The notes: generated by a model not told the origin, from the letters alone. 64,000 bases of DNA from Deltaproteobacteria bacterium (GCA_016218915.1 JACRCQ010000054.1:1-64000); one strand, 5' to 3'; positions 8,921 to 17,733 are shown, counted from the stretch's first letter. Made by a program: numbers and translations.

Positions 8921-9978
8921 GTCCCCTGCAATCCGAGCCCCCCACTCTTGGAGCCCACGAGAGGAAGCAAGCGCACTTGCGCGGAAGCGGGCTGCTGCGC
9001 TTCCTTCGAGCTGCCCGAGGTGAGGATCAGGTAGGCGCCCACACCCACGCCGGCCAGGCCCAGGCCGAGCCCGATGTTCGATACCCATGCAGCGGAATTC
9101 GCATCGTCCTTCAGAGACACAGCCTCGGCATCGCAAGCGCCGTTCGGGCAATGCGACTTGCTGTCGTCCCACTTGGAGAACGCGCGCAGCCCGAAGTAGG
9201 AGCCGATCCCGAGCGCCACGACGCCCGCTCCGCCCACGATGTAGCCAGCCATTCGCTTGCTCGATCCAGAATCCTGGGTGTCCGGAGGCGCAGACGTGGC
9301 ATCCGGTGGCGGAGCCACCGAGCCGGTGGGCGGCGCGGTGGGCACCGCGCCTGCCGGCGCCGCGGGCCCGGCTTCGAGCGGCGGAATCTCCACTGCCTTG
9401 TTGTCCTTCTGCGCTCCAATATCCACCTTGGTGGACCAGGGCTTCTTGCCCGGAGCGCTCGCTTCGATCTGGTGGGACCCGGGGTCGATCGGGATCGCTG
9501 CTCCCAGCACCGCCCTGCCGACTGCGACGTTGTCGAGCTTGATCACGAGCCCTTCGACCTCGGCGCCAGCCGCAAGCTTGATCGTGATTCGCGACAAGAT
9601 GGGAGTCAGGGCATTGATGCGTTCCTGGGCAACCTGCTGCCGATCCGACCGATCGTCGCGACGCGCCTGGGCCAGCGCGTCATTGAACTCGGACCAGGCC
9701 GACGCGGTTCGCCCTTCCTTCTCGTGGCATGCGGCAAGGTTCAGCAGCGTGCCTCCGGCAGGGTCGAGGCGCTGGCTCTCGGCGAACTTGGGGCACGCCT
9801 CCTTGTAGTTGCCAGCCGTCATCAGCTCGCGCCCCTGCTCGTAGAGAGATCGGGCCAGCACGCGGTCGGTTGCCGACACGTCGGCCAGGGCACCACCCGC
9901 CGCGGTCATCGCGGCGATCATCGCAGCCCACACAAGGGGATTGCGTAGCGTTCTTGCGATATCCGTTGTTGCGTTCAT
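8914..9978 (-). CDS. TPR/PEGA-like membrane protein, partner of a Ser/Thr kinase
   Basis: 354 residues starting MNATTDIART, 7 nt after the kinase stop. A signal/anchor segment (~13-33) ends near ALADVSA. Two or three TPR-like helices follow (SLYEQGRELMTAGNYKEAC, then FAESQRLDPAGGTLLNLAAC and the E-rich helix after it), then a PEGA-like beta domain (VIKLDNVAVGR, GSHQIEASAPGKK). A Pro/Ala/Ser linker and a C-terminal region with two hydrophobic segments (about 235-255 and 305-325) close the protein. The same arrangement recurs next to the kinase at 27903-29585, so pairing with a kinase is probably functional. Role unknown. Confidence 0.75.
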   Translation of the reverse strand: MNATTDIARTLRNPLVWAAMIAAMTAAGGALADVSATDRVLARSLYEQGRELMTAGNYKEACPKFAESQRLDPAGGTLLNLAACHEKEGRTASAWSEFNDALAQARRDDRSDRQQVAQERINALTPILSRITIKLAAGAEVEGLVIKLDNVAVGRAVLGAAIPIDPGSHQIEASAPGKKPWSTKVDIGAQKDNKAVEIPPLEAGPAAPAGAVPTAPPTGSVAPPPDATSAPPDTQDSGSSKRMAGYIVGGAGVVALGIGSYFGLRAFSKWDDSKSHCPNGACDAEAVSLKDDANSAAWVSNIGLGLGLAGVGVGAYLILTSGSSKEAQQPASAQVRLLPLVGSKSGGLGLQGTW

Positions 9979-9985
9979 GGCGTCG

Positions 9986-11392
9986 CTATCTCTGATCGAA
10001 CGGATCTGCGGTCCGCCCTCCCTTGGGAGTGGTTGGCTTGGGTGGCGTCGGCTCAGGCTTTGCGCTCTGCGTCGCTGGCGGCGTCGGAGTCTTCTTGGAG
10101 GGGTCGAGCTTGACAGGTGGCACTGCAGCCGTGGTCGACGTTGCAGTCGCGCTGGCAGAGGCGACCGGGACGGGGTTTGGGACCTCCGCTGAAACCTGTG
10201 CGGAAGGCGCTGCCGTCGGCGGCGACGAAGCGGTCGCCGAGCTGCCACCGGCTGCAAGCGCGTCTGGCGCCTTACGACCGAAGAGCACGAAGCCGCCAAT
10301 CCCCGCGCCCACGACGAGCAGCGCAATCACGGCGACGATCGCGATCCACATGCCGGAATTGCTCTTGGGGGGCGCTCCGGTGGAGCCCCAGGCCGCGTTG
10401 GTCTGGGCCGCAGCTGGTCTTGCTTGCGATGAAGTCGGCACGGTCAGGGAGCTGGCCGAGGCGTCGATGGTCTGGATGACCTTGACGATTCTCTCCACAG
10501 AGAGCCTGGACTTGGGCGAGAACGGGAGAAGCGCTGTGGCGAACTCAGCGACGTTCTGGAAGCGCTTGGATGGGTCCTTCTCCAGGGAGTGCTCGATCAC
10601 GGCCACGAACTCGGGCGGAAGGTCGGGGCGCTTGTGCTGCAGCGGCTGGGGCGGATCGGTCAGGATCTTGGCGCAGAGCGTGGGGAGCGTATCTGCGGTA
10701 AATGCAGAGGCGCCTGCCAGAAGCTCGTAGAGAATCACCCCGAGCGACCAGACATCGGTCCGCGCGTCTACATTCTTGGAGCTGCGCATCTGCTCGGGGG
10801 ACATGTACAGCGGCGAGCCCATCACCGCCGTCGTGGAGGTCATGCTCGCTTGCGCAATGCCGTCGTTGCCCGTCGACTTGGAGATGCCGAAGTCGAGCAC
10901 CTTCACCAGGGAGCTTCCGTCGGCGCGCTGCGCCAGAAACAGGTTCGCAGGCTTGAGATCGCGGTGCACGATGCCCAGGGAATGGGCTTCGGCAATCGCC
11001 TCGCAGGCCTGGAGCACGAAGTCCACCGCGTCGCCCAGGGGCAGCGGCCCGCGCTCCGCGCCCACCTGCCCCAGATCGCGCCCCTGCAGGAACTCCATGA
11101 CCATGTAGGGAGAGCCGGTCTCGAGCGTGCCCACGTCGCTCACCCGCGCCACGTGCTCGCTGCTGATGCGTACTGCCGCCCGCGCTTCCCGCAGGAACCG
11201 CTCCACCGCCTCGGGCATGGCGCAGGCGTGGGGCAGGAGGAACTTGATCGCGACGTGCTGGCCGAGGGTGATGTGCTGAGCCGCGACGACGACGCCCATA
11301 CCTCCGGCGCCGAGCACGCGCTCGATACGGTATTTTCCGGCGAGGATGTCGCCTGCGCCTACCGGAATGTCCTTGTCGGTTACTTCACCCAT
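9986..11392 (-). CDS. Transmembrane Ser/Thr protein kinase (Hanks type)
   Basis: 468 residues. Complete kinase domain ~20-290: Gly loop GAGGMGVV, catalytic Lys50 in VAIKFL, HRDLKPAN (Asp145), DFG (Asp168), MSPEQM in place of APE, and DVWSLGVILYELL. It should be active. A single transmembrane helix (~348-371) follows a Ser/Pro/Ala linker; the C-terminal ~95 residues are Pro/Ala/Ser/Thr-rich and presumably outside the cytoplasm, with no recognisable sensor fold. A Shine-Dalgarno (GGAG) lies about 9 nt before the ATG. First kinase of a tight cluster with the TPR protein (7-nt gap) and the methyltransferase (overlap); the FGE lipoprotein ends 33 nt upstream and may be co-transcribed. Confidence 0.92.
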   Translation of the reverse strand: MGEVTDKDIPVGAGDILAGKYRIERVLGAGGMGVVVAAQHITLGQHVAIKFLLPHACAMPEAVERFLREARAAVRISSEHVARVSDVGTLETGSPYMVMEFLQGRDLGQVGAERGPLPLGDAVDFVLQACEAIAEAHSLGIVHRDLKPANLFLAQRADGSSLVKVLDFGISKSTGNDGIAQASMTSTTAVMGSPLYMSPEQMRSSKNVDARTDVWSLGVILYELLAGASAFTADTLPTLCAKILTDPPQPLQHKRPDLPPEFVAVIEHSLEKDPSKRFQNVAEFATALLPFSPKSRLSVERIVKVIQTIDASASSLTVPTSSQARPAAAQTNAAWGSTGAPPKSNSGMWIAIVAVIALLVVGAGIGGFVLFGRKAPDALAAGGSSATASSPPTAAPSAQVSAEVPNPVPVASASATATSTTAAVPPVKLDPSKKTPTPPATQSAKPEPTPPKPTTPKGGRTADPFDQR

Positions 11393-11425
11393 GATGACGT
11401 CTCCAAGAAAGCCAGGATGGCTACT

Positions 11426-14400
11426 TCAGTTCCTCACGCAACGGATGCCGAATCCAGCGGATCTCGCGGTAGGCAGGACGTGACCTCGCTTGAGCGTGTC
11501 CAGGTCGGCGGCCAGCCCGAAGAGGCTTCCGCCTCGAACAACCCTGTTGGTTCCACCTGAGTAGGCTGCGCAGTTGGTGCAGGGATTCATGTACGCCGCA
11601 TACCAGTCGACGACCCATTCCGCGACATTGCCTGCCATCTCGGCTTGTCCGTATCGCGTGTAGCCGAGCGGACGCCACCCCACGCGGATCAGGTCCGCCA
11701 CCGTGCACCCCGGCAACCCGTCGCCGTTGCACTGACCGGACGAGGTGGAGTAGCTCGCGTTTTCCGGATCGATGGCGGTCGAGGAGGAGGGGAACGACCA
11801 GGGATAATAGCGTTGACCCGCAGGCGCCGGGCCACCCGCAGCCACCAGATTCCACTCCGCCTCGTTCGCCAGGCGGCCACCGTCCCAAATGCAGAAGGCA
11901 TACGCCTCGAACCAGGTCACGCAGTTCATGGGACGATTCTCGTTCTGGCCCGGAGCATCGGTCCAGGTCGGCTGTGTTCCGCACTTGATGGCAGTGGTCA
12001 GGGCTGCTTGCGTGCTGGGCAGCTCGGGATCGTAGGCCAGGGCCTGCCACCCGGGGTCGCCGACGCTGCTTGGGTTCTTCCCTTCCCCGTTCTTGGGCTT
12101 GTTCGTAGGATATCCGGCCACGAACTTCCTGAACCTGCCGACCGTCACCTCATACTTGTCGATATTGAAGCTGGAAACCGTAGCGGGATAGCTGGAGTCG
12201 TTGCTGCGATTGAAGGTGGTTCCTGTGATACCCCTGTTCGCGCAGCAGCTCTCCATTCCAGAACGTCCGCAGTCCGTCGCGAGCTGGTTGCAGCTCGGAC
12301 CGAAGCCGCACGCGAGGGTTGCTTCGCAGCCGTTGTCAGGGTCGCCATCGCAATTCCAGCGTCCAATGCCGCAGTCGATTCCGCACCAGCCGGAATTGCA
12401 CACCGGCGTGCCCTTGTAGCTGTTGCAGACGTGGCCGCACGTACCACAATTGCCTTCGTCGGTGTTCAGGTTGACCTCACAGCCGTCGTCGCCCGTGTTG
12501 TTGCAGTCGTCGTAGCCGGTCGCGCAGGAGAGCATGACGCAGATGCCGCCCTGGCATGCCCCTGTTCCGTGCGCGGTGCTGCATACGTGTCCGCACTGGC
12601 CGCAGTTGTTCATGTCGGTCTTGAACGCGACCTCACAGCCGTTCGCTGCGTTGTTGTCGCAGTTGCCGAAGTCGGTGTTGCACTGGATGGCGCACGTGCC
12701 GCTGGTGCACGAGGGCTGCCCGTTGATCGGGCTGCAGACGACCCCACAAGCGCCGCAGTTGCCCAGCGAGGAGTTGAGGTCCACCTCGCAGCCGTTGTCC
12801 GTCACCCCGTCGCAGTTGCCCCAGCCCGAACCGCACGCGATTGCGCAAACGCCGCTCGCGCAGCTCGGCGTGCCGTTCGCCGAGCCGCAGGCCTTTGCGC
12901 AGCTCCCGCAGTTGCCCGTGCTGGTGTTGAGATCCACCTCGCACCCCGTGTCGATGTTGCCGTCACAGTTCCCCCATCCGCTCGCGCACACGATCGCGCA
13001 GTTCCCACCGGTGCACGTCGCCGTCGCGTGCACCGTGCTGCACACCTTCGTGCACGACCCGCAGTGCGTCGGATCCGCGTTGAGATTCACCTCGCAGCCG
13101 TTGGCGCTGGAGCCGTCGCAGTTCGCGTATCCCGACGGGCAGGGCTGGCAGGCTCCTGCGTTGCAGATCGGCGTCCCGCCCGTGCAGGCTGTCCCGTCGA
13201 CCCACTGTCCGCCCGCATCACACGTCTGCGGCACAGAGCCGTTGCACTGATGGGTCCCAGGGGTGCAGCCACCGGTACAGGCCCCGGCGCTGCACACGAA
13301 CGGGCAGGCGGCCTGGTTGGCCCACTGGCCGCTGCTGTCGCACAGCTGCGGGATGTTGCCGCTGCACTGCTTGGAGCCGGGCACGCACACGCCCGAGCAC
13401 TGGCCTGCTGCGCATACGTAGGAGCAGGCAGCCTGGCTCTGCCACTGGCCCGAGCTGTCGCACAGCTGCGGAACGTTCCCCGCACACTGCACGTCGGTCG
13501 GATTGCACACCCCGCCGCAGCTTCCCGCTGTGCACACGTACTGGCATGCGGTGCCGTTCTGCCATTGCCCCTGACCGTCGCACGTCTGCGGGGTCTTGCC
13601 CGAGCATTGCTTGGCGCCGGGCGAGCACTCCCCGGTACACACGCCAGCGATGCACACGTACTGGCACTGGGTGCTGCTCTCCCAGAGGCCTTGCGCGTTG
13701 CACAGCTTCGGAATGCCTCCAGAGCCGCACTCCACAGCGCCCGGATTGCACTCGCCACTGCAGGTTCCTGCGGAGCAGACGAACGGGCATGCCGTGCCGC
13801 TCTGCCACGCGCCATCGGCGTCGCAGGTCTGCGGGATCTTGTTCGAGCACTGCTTGGCGTTCGGATCGCATACCCCGATGCAATCGCCGCTCTTGCAGAC
13901 GTGCGCGCAGGCCGTACCATCGATCCAGGCCCCTCCGCTGTTGCAGGTCTGCGGGATCTTGCCGCTGCATTGCTTGTCGGCCGGCGTGCAGGAGCCGACG
14001 CAATCGCCAGCGCTGCAGACCGCAGTGCAGGCCGCTCCGCTTTGCCACGTGCCGTTCGCATCGCAAAGCTGGGGCGTGTTGCCAGCAGCGCATTGCTTGT
14101 CGTCCGGGTGGCACTCGCCTGTGCAGGCTCCGGCTGTGCAGACAAAGGGGCAAGCCGCACCGTCCTGCCAGGTGCCGGTCTGATCGCACTGCTGCGGAAC
14201 GAGCGCATTGCAGGTCTTTTCGCCAGGCGCGCAGGAGCCCGAGCAGTCGCCGGCCACGCAGGCGAACCCGCAGGCTGTCCCGTCCTGCCATGCTCCCTTG
14301 TCGTCACAGAGCTGCGGTATCTTGCCGTTGCATTGCTTGGAGGCCGGCACGCACTCGCCGGTGCAGGCGCCCTGATCGCAGCCGTAGGGGCAAGCTGTTT

Positions 14401-15106
14401 CCGGCTGCCACGCGCCCTGCGCGTCGCAGGTGCGCGGGACCTGGCCTTGGCAGTCCTTTTCCTGCGGGGTGCAGGAGCCGGAGCAGGCGCCGGCTGCGCA
14501 GACGTTCGGGCAGTCGGTGGAGGTGCTGGTCACCAGGTCTGGACCGCACACCACGAGCTTCTTGCCGTCGCAGACCTTGTCCGCCGGCTGGTGGCCGATG
14601 CACAGCGCCACCGGATCCTGGCAGGAACCCTGGGTGACGCCGTCCTGGGTGTCGCACAGCTGCTGGCCCGAGCAGGATTGCAGGGCGGTCCACTTGTTGG
14701 TGCTGGGATCGCAGAACAGAACGAGTTTCTGTGCGTGGCCGGCGCAGGCAAGAGCGCTCGGCTTGGTGCAGGGCTGGCCCACGGTCGCTACGCCCGGCTC
14801 GCCCGCATCGCCTTCAGCGCCGTCCGGCGCATCCAAGGGGTTCGGAGCGTCGCCGTCCTGCGTGACGTCCTGGGAAGCATCCCCATCGGGCTGGGTTGTG
14901 TCAGGGGAGGTCTCTGGCTGGGTCTCGGGCGACACGTCGGGATTCGCGTCCGGAGAGCTGTCAGGCGCGACGTCCGGGGCGCTGTCAGCGCCGTTTACGG
15001 GCGGGGATTCGGAGATGTCCTCGATGCCGACGATGGCCTGGCAACCGAACGAGGCCAACGACGCGACGCACCCGCAACACAAGAGCCAACGCAGCTTCCA
15101 AGCCAT
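11426..15106 (-). CDS. Cys-rich repeat lipoprotein with C-terminal FGE/SUMF1-type domain
   Basis: 1226 residues. Lipobox ASFGC after MAWKLRWLLCC. A D/P/S-rich stalk (~30-100) leads to eleven 40-residue Cys repeats of form C-x-P-x-x-K-Q-C-x-G-x-x-P-Q-x-C-D-x-x-G-x-W, then six ~47-residue repeats of form NCDG-x4-NGCEVDLN-x5-NCG-x-C. The last ~260 residues are an FGE-sulfatase domain (FNIDKYEVTVGRFRKFV, GGRLANEAEWNLVAAGG, AEMAGNVAEWVVDWY, RVVRGGS, GFGIRCVRN). The active-site Cys pair of true formylglycine-generating enzymes is not evident, so catalysis is uncertain. The ATG at 15106 has GGAGG 8 nt upstream; the ATG at 15112 has it only 2 nt away. Confidence 0.88.
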   Translation of the reverse strand: MAWKLRWLLCCGCVASLASFGCQAIVGIEDISESPPVNGADSAPDVAPDSSPDANPDVSPETQPETSPDTTQPDGDASQDVTQDGDAPNPLDAPDGAEGDAGEPGVATVGQPCTKPSALACAGHAQKLVLFCDPSTNKWTALQSCSGQQLCDTQDGVTQGSCQDPVALCIGHQPADKVCDGKKLVVCGPDLVTSTSTDCPNVCAAGACSGSCTPQEKDCQGQVPRTCDAQGAWQPETACPYGCDQGACTGECVPASKQCNGKIPQLCDDKGAWQDGTACGFACVAGDCSGSCAPGEKTCNALVPQQCDQTGTWQDGAACPFVCTAGACTGECHPDDKQCAAGNTPQLCDANGTWQSGAACTAVCSAGDCVGSCTPADKQCSGKIPQTCNSGGAWIDGTACAHVCKSGDCIGVCDPNAKQCSNKIPQTCDADGAWQSGTACPFVCSAGTCSGECNPGAVECGSGGIPKLCNAQGLWESSTQCQYVCIAGVCTGECSPGAKQCSGKTPQTCDGQGQWQNGTACQYVCTAGSCGGVCNPTDVQCAGNVPQLCDSSGQWQSQAACSYVCAAGQCSGVCVPGSKQCSGNIPQLCDSSGQWANQAACPFVCSAGACTGGCTPGTHQCNGSVPQTCDAGGQWVDGTACTGGTPICNAGACQPCPSGYANCDGSSANGCEVNLNADPTHCGSCTKVCSTVHATATCTGGNCAIVCASGWGNCDGNIDTGCEVDLNTSTGNCGSCAKACGSANGTPSCASGVCAIACGSGWGNCDGVTDNGCEVDLNSSLGNCGACGVVCSPINGQPSCTSGTCAIQCNTDFGNCDNNAANGCEVAFKTDMNNCGQCGHVCSTAHGTGACQGGICVMLSCATGYDDCNNTGDDGCEVNLNTDEGNCGTCGHVCNSYKGTPVCNSGWCGIDCGIGRWNCDGDPDNGCEATLACGFGPSCNQLATDCGRSGMESCCANRGITGTTFNRSNDSSYPATVSSFNIDKYEVTVGRFRKFVAGYPTNKPKNGEGKNPSSVGDPGWQALAYDPELPSTQAALTTAIKCGTQPTWTDAPGQNENRPMNCVTWFEAYAFCIWDGGRLANEAEWNLVAAGGPAPAGQRYYPWSFPSSSTAIDPENASYSTSSGQCNGDGLPGCTVADLIRVGWRPLGYTRYGQAEMAGNVAEWVVDWYAAYMNPCTNCAAYSGGTNRVVRGGSLFGLAADLDTLKRGHVLPTARSAGFGIRCVRN
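13140..14475 (-). repeat. Eleven ~120-bp coding repeats
   Basis: An internal array encoding eleven 40-residue Cys-rich units within the FGE lipoprotein. Units share the four-Cys spacing C-x7-C-x8-C-x12-C, with an extra Cys pair near the end, and differ mostly at non-Cys positions. They are therefore diverged duplications rather than a recent expansion. Some neighbouring units (for example the two encoding QLCDSSGQW) are closer to each other. Confidence 0.8.
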
Positions 15107-15114
15107 GACCATAG

Positions 15115-15119
15115 CCTCC
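15115..15119 (-). promoter_or_regulatory. Shine-Dalgarno deciding the FGE lipoprotein start
   Basis: GGAGG on the minus strand, 8 nt before the ATG at 15106 and only 2 nt before the ATG at 15112. It selects the downstream start (MAWKLRWL). Confidence 0.6.
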
Positions 15120-15370
15120 GGCGGGGCGCCCGCTCAGTCGCCCCGCAAGTCTGGGGGCAGATTGTATACCGAATCGGGAGCCAGGGGAGGCAACAAGGCC
15201 GCGGATCGATTCGGAATCGGGGCCCTTGGCTGTCCCGAGGCACGGTTTCGATCTCGTCCGAACAATCCAGGGGAGCGCCCCTGGACTTAAACCTCGCGAC
15301 ATCACCCGAATGGGGATTGCGGGGACGGTGGGGTTGTGGGCGGGTCATTCGCCGATGGTGGGATCGTCAT

Positions 15371-15428
15371 CTTGCAAGGCATGGCAGTGCCATGCCCGCC
15401 TGAGGCTTGCCCGTGGCAAGCCACTACA
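15371..15428. repeat. Double-hairpin dispersed repeat, copy 1
   Basis: Two perfect 8-bp stems with 3-nt loops in tandem: GGCATGGC-AGT-GCCATGCC, then GGCTTGCC-CGT-GGCAAGCC. The ~58-bp unit recurs with roughly 85% identity at 16620-16680. REP-like by architecture; no associated transposase is in the window. Confidence 0.75.
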
Positions 15429-15763
15429 GAGGCAGTCGCGCACGCCCCACCGACGGGAGATGTGCTCGGGCCGGCTCAGAACCATGGGGTGTAGGCGAAT
15501 CATCCGTAGGCACATTCCAATTCCGGTCGCAGCGCGTTTCGGCGCGACGGCAGGACGAGTTCGATTCCAAATCCATCATTGGTCGCGAGACCCGTCGGAT
15601 GATAACTTCCGGACTGCAATGCAGCGCCGGCCAGGAGCGTCGCATGCTTGACATCAGCAAATATTGACCGAACTGGGAAACAGGCAAGTCGGCGGCTCCG
15701 GCACGGGAACGGGAGCGCGACCTATCGATTGTCATTCGTTCGAAACGCTCTCTTTCTTCGGTT

Positions 15764-16267
15764 TCACACTCGGAAGGCCAGCGCTACGGCGATCCAGAAG
15801 CTGTCGTTCTTCGAGCACTGGGGCGGCTGTCCGCTCAGGTCCCAGGTGGCGTTGGGAAGCATCTTCGCCGCCGTGAACACATCGTAGTGCCCCTTTGACA
15901 CCTCGGTCGAATCGATGCAGTACGATCTGGTCCCGTCCGGAGCGGGCACCTCCACCATCTTCGGCCCGCGCAGCCCCTTCGGACAGTTCCCGGACGGGTC
16001 CGCAGCTTCGGCTTCACCCGCGTCCACGGGCTCACCGCCCGAGCCCGCGCTCCCACCACTCCCGGCGCTGGCGTCCTCCAGTTGCACCCCGCCACTGCCT
16101 CCGGTCCCGCCCGGCACGCACTGCCCCCCAACTTCCACGGTTCCCGGACCGCACGTCAGCGGAGGCCCGGTGGTCTCGGAGCTTGTCCCGCATCCGCCCA
16201 CCACGACGCACCCAACCGTGAGAGCGCCGTTTAGCACAAACGTCCGGATCCCTGAGCCAGAGTTCAT
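15764..16267 (-). pseudogene. Truncated FGE-type lipoprotein
   Basis: 167 codons. The start encodes a lipoprotein signal (VVVGGCGTSS), a Cys-containing GTVEVGGQCVPGG motif, a Gly/Ser linker, and then the opening of an FGE/SUMF1-type domain: MVEVPAPDGTRSYCIDSTEV, followed by an Ala/Lys helix and QPPQCSKNDSFW. Intact family members continue for another ~200 residues with NEAEW- and GNVAEW-type motifs; here the frame ends nine residues after NDSFW. No continuation is found in any frame down to 15428. Either a deletion remnant or an unusually short protein. The repeats on both sides point to rearrangement. Confidence 0.65.
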
Positions 16268-16378
16268 GACAACAGCTCCTGCCCGAATAGTCCCTCCACC
16301 ACCACCTCCGAGTCAAACCAGATCGGAAATCACTGGGATCTGCGACCGTGCCTTCCGCGTCTGCTATCCTATCGCCTC

Positions 16379-16383
16379 GGAGG
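16379..16383 (+). promoter_or_regulatory. Shine-Dalgarno of the zinc-ribbon gene
   Basis: GGAGG, 5 nt before the ATG at 16389. It fixes the start of the 74-residue protein within a longer open frame. Confidence 0.7.
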
Positions 16384-16388
16384 CCCTC

Positions 16389-16613
16389 ATGCCCGCTCCC
16401 CAATCCGTCAAACGAGTCTGCAGGGACTGCGGCTGGCACATCATCCGCTCCCAGGGCGACCTGCTGTCCCCTGGCGATCTCATCCTCTCCTGCCCCAAGT
16501 GCGGCTCCACGAACATCCGCGAAGTCCCCGCTACTGCCGCTGAACGGCTCGACCCGATCGAGCGTGCCCGCTCCGCGGCACACGAGCTCCGACGACTCCT
16601 CGGGCGAAGATAG
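16389..16613 (+). CDS. Small zinc-ribbon protein
   Basis: 74 residues, supported by an ideal Shine-Dalgarno. Two CxxC knuckles (VCRDCGWH at ~11-16 and LSCPKCGS at ~34-39) form a four-Cys zinc ribbon; the tail (AAERLDPIERARSAAHELRR) is a basic amphipathic helix. Cytoplasmic. The fold is common in small nucleic-acid- or protein-binding proteins; no partner is suggested by the neighbours, which are all lipoproteins on the other strand. A palindromic repeat begins 7 nt after the stop and may act as its terminator. Confidence 0.8.
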   Translation: MPAPQSVKRVCRDCGWHIIRSQGDLLSPGDLILSCPKCGSTNIREVPATAAERLDPIERARSAAHELRRLLGRR

Positions 16614-16619
16614 GATCCT

Positions 16620-16680
16620 CTTGCAGAGCATAGCAGTGCCATGCCCGTCTATGGCTTGCCCATGGCAAGCCGCCACAACA
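16620..16680. repeat. Double-hairpin dispersed repeat, copy 2
   Basis: Same unit as at 15371-15428, here GCATAGC-AGT-GCCATGC (one mismatch in the stem), then a perfect GGCTTGCC-CAT-GGCAAGCC. It directly follows the zinc-ribbon gene and is followed by a short direct repeat (ACAGAGAACAC...CAACAGAGAACACTG) to about 16707. Confidence 0.72.
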
Positions 16681-16746
16681 GAGAACACCGCAACAGAGAA
16701 CACTGCGTTCCTACACTGAGCTCCAGGTAGCCCAAGAGTCCGTGGC

Positions 16747-16790
16747 GGCATGCTACCAGCATGCCCCAGGCGGGCATGCCACGGCATGCC
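16747..16790. repeat. GGCATGCC palindrome cluster
   Basis: An 8-bp stem, 3-nt loop hairpin (GGCATGCT-ACC-AGCATGCC, 16747-16765), followed by two copies of the self-complementary octamer GGCATGCC (16773-16780 and 16783-16790). The core resembles the first hairpin of the double-hairpin repeats and is probably a partial copy. Confidence 0.6.
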
Positions 16791-16866
16791 TCGGCCAAGA
16801 TCTACTTGCTTCGGGGGCACCCTCTGCTCAAATTTGAGAGTCAGCCCCCGCCCCCTCTTCGAATCG

Positions 16867-17733
16867 TCACGCGCACGTCTTGTCGTAGTCGCACAACCCC
16901 GAGCAGCACTCCCAGTTAGCCTGGCAGGGAACCGAGGACACGGAACAGCACACCGCATCCACGCACAACCCGTCTGGACAGCACTCAAAGTCATGAGCGC
17001 ACTCCTGGTCCAGAACGAATCCGCCACAACAGACGTTCCCGCCGCATAGGTTCGTGCAGCAATCCCCGGCTACCGTGCAGGCGCTTCCCATCGGTGCGCA
17101 CGCCGCGCCAGCACTGCCGCCAGCCCCGCCCGTCGTCTGCGTCCCAGCAGCGCCCCCATCCCCTGCGGTCCCACTGCTCCCACCCATCCCGCCGCTTCCA
17201 CTGATTCCCCCCTCCCCTGCGACGCCCCCCTGTCCTATCCCTCCTGTTCCAGGCTCTCCCCCTTGCCCCACTCCGCCGCCTCCCCCCGTGCCGCTCCCTC
17301 CGGCGCCGCTCCCCCCTGCGCCGCCTGCAACGCACTGGTTGCCCACGCACGTCCCCGATGCGCACGGCCCGCAATCGATCACCGATGCGCACCCGTCCGA
17401 AGCCACCCCGCACTGCGCCCCTGCTGTCGCGCACGTCTTGGCTGCACAGGGCGTCTTGCCGCACTTGTTCGGCCCTGCGCCACCGCAGAACTCTCCGGCT
17501 CCGCACTTTGCGCATTGAACCACGCCGCCGCAGGAGTCTGGCGCCTTCCCGCACTCTGCCCCCATCTGGCTGCACGACAGCGGTTTGCAGCCCCCTGGCT
17601 GATCCAGGCTCGCATCGGTCACCGACGCGTCCTGGTTGGGAAGCTGCTGCTCCCCGGAGCCAGCGTCCGTGCTGCACCCGGCCAGCACAAGCGCAAGGCC
17701 TGCCCAACGAAACGGACGCAGGGTTCTCACCAT
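16867..17733 (-). CDS. Cys-rich lipoprotein with Gly-rich linker
   Basis: 288 residues from the ATG at 17733 (MVRTLRPFRW), lipobox LVLAGC. An N-terminal Cys domain (~45-125, patterns such as CGGVVQCAKCGAGEFCGG) is joined by a ~80-residue Gly/Ser/Ala linker to a C-terminal knottin-like domain with four CC pairs (GDCCTNLCGGNVCCGG, FECCPDGLCVDAVCC, WECCSGLCDYDKTC). It should be disulfide-bonded and surface-exposed. No enzymatic motif. A longer in-frame start at 17763 (GTG) is less likely because it places the signal peptide internally. Confidence 0.75.
   Translation of the reverse strand: MVRTLRPFRWAGLALVLAGCSTDAGSGEQQLPNQDASVTDASLDQPGGCKPLSCSQMGAECGKAPDSCGGVVQCAKCGAGEFCGGAGPNKCGKTPCAAKTCATAGAQCGVASDGCASVIDCGPCASGTCVGNQCVAGGAGGSGAGGSGTGGGGGVGQGGEPGTGGIGQGGVAGEGGISGSGGMGGSSGTAGDGGAAGTQTTGGAGGSAGAACAPMGSACTVAGDCCTNLCGGNVCCGGFVLDQECAHDFECCPDGLCVDAVCCSVSSVPCQANWECCSGLCDYDKTCA

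Larger units (their letters stand above)
15113..15763. other. 650-bp gene-free stretch with a palindromic element
   Basis: No frame here looks coding. It lies upstream of the FGE lipoprotein gene (so should hold its promoter) and downstream of the truncated lipoprotein at 15764-16267. It contains the double-hairpin repeat at 15371-15428, listed separately. The rest shows no recognisable remnant of the missing FGE C-terminus on either strand. Confidence 0.5.

Noticed and set aside
13140..14475. Regular ~120-bp repeats that might suggest a CRISPR array
   Set aside because: The unit is one coding repeat with no short identical repeat plus variable spacer pattern, it lies inside an intact reading frame, and no cas gene is near.
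11645..15403. 1252-codon plus-strand open frame across the FGE lipoprotein
   Set aside because: Ala/Arg/Val low-complexity mirror of the Cys repeats on the other strand; no start signal or domain.
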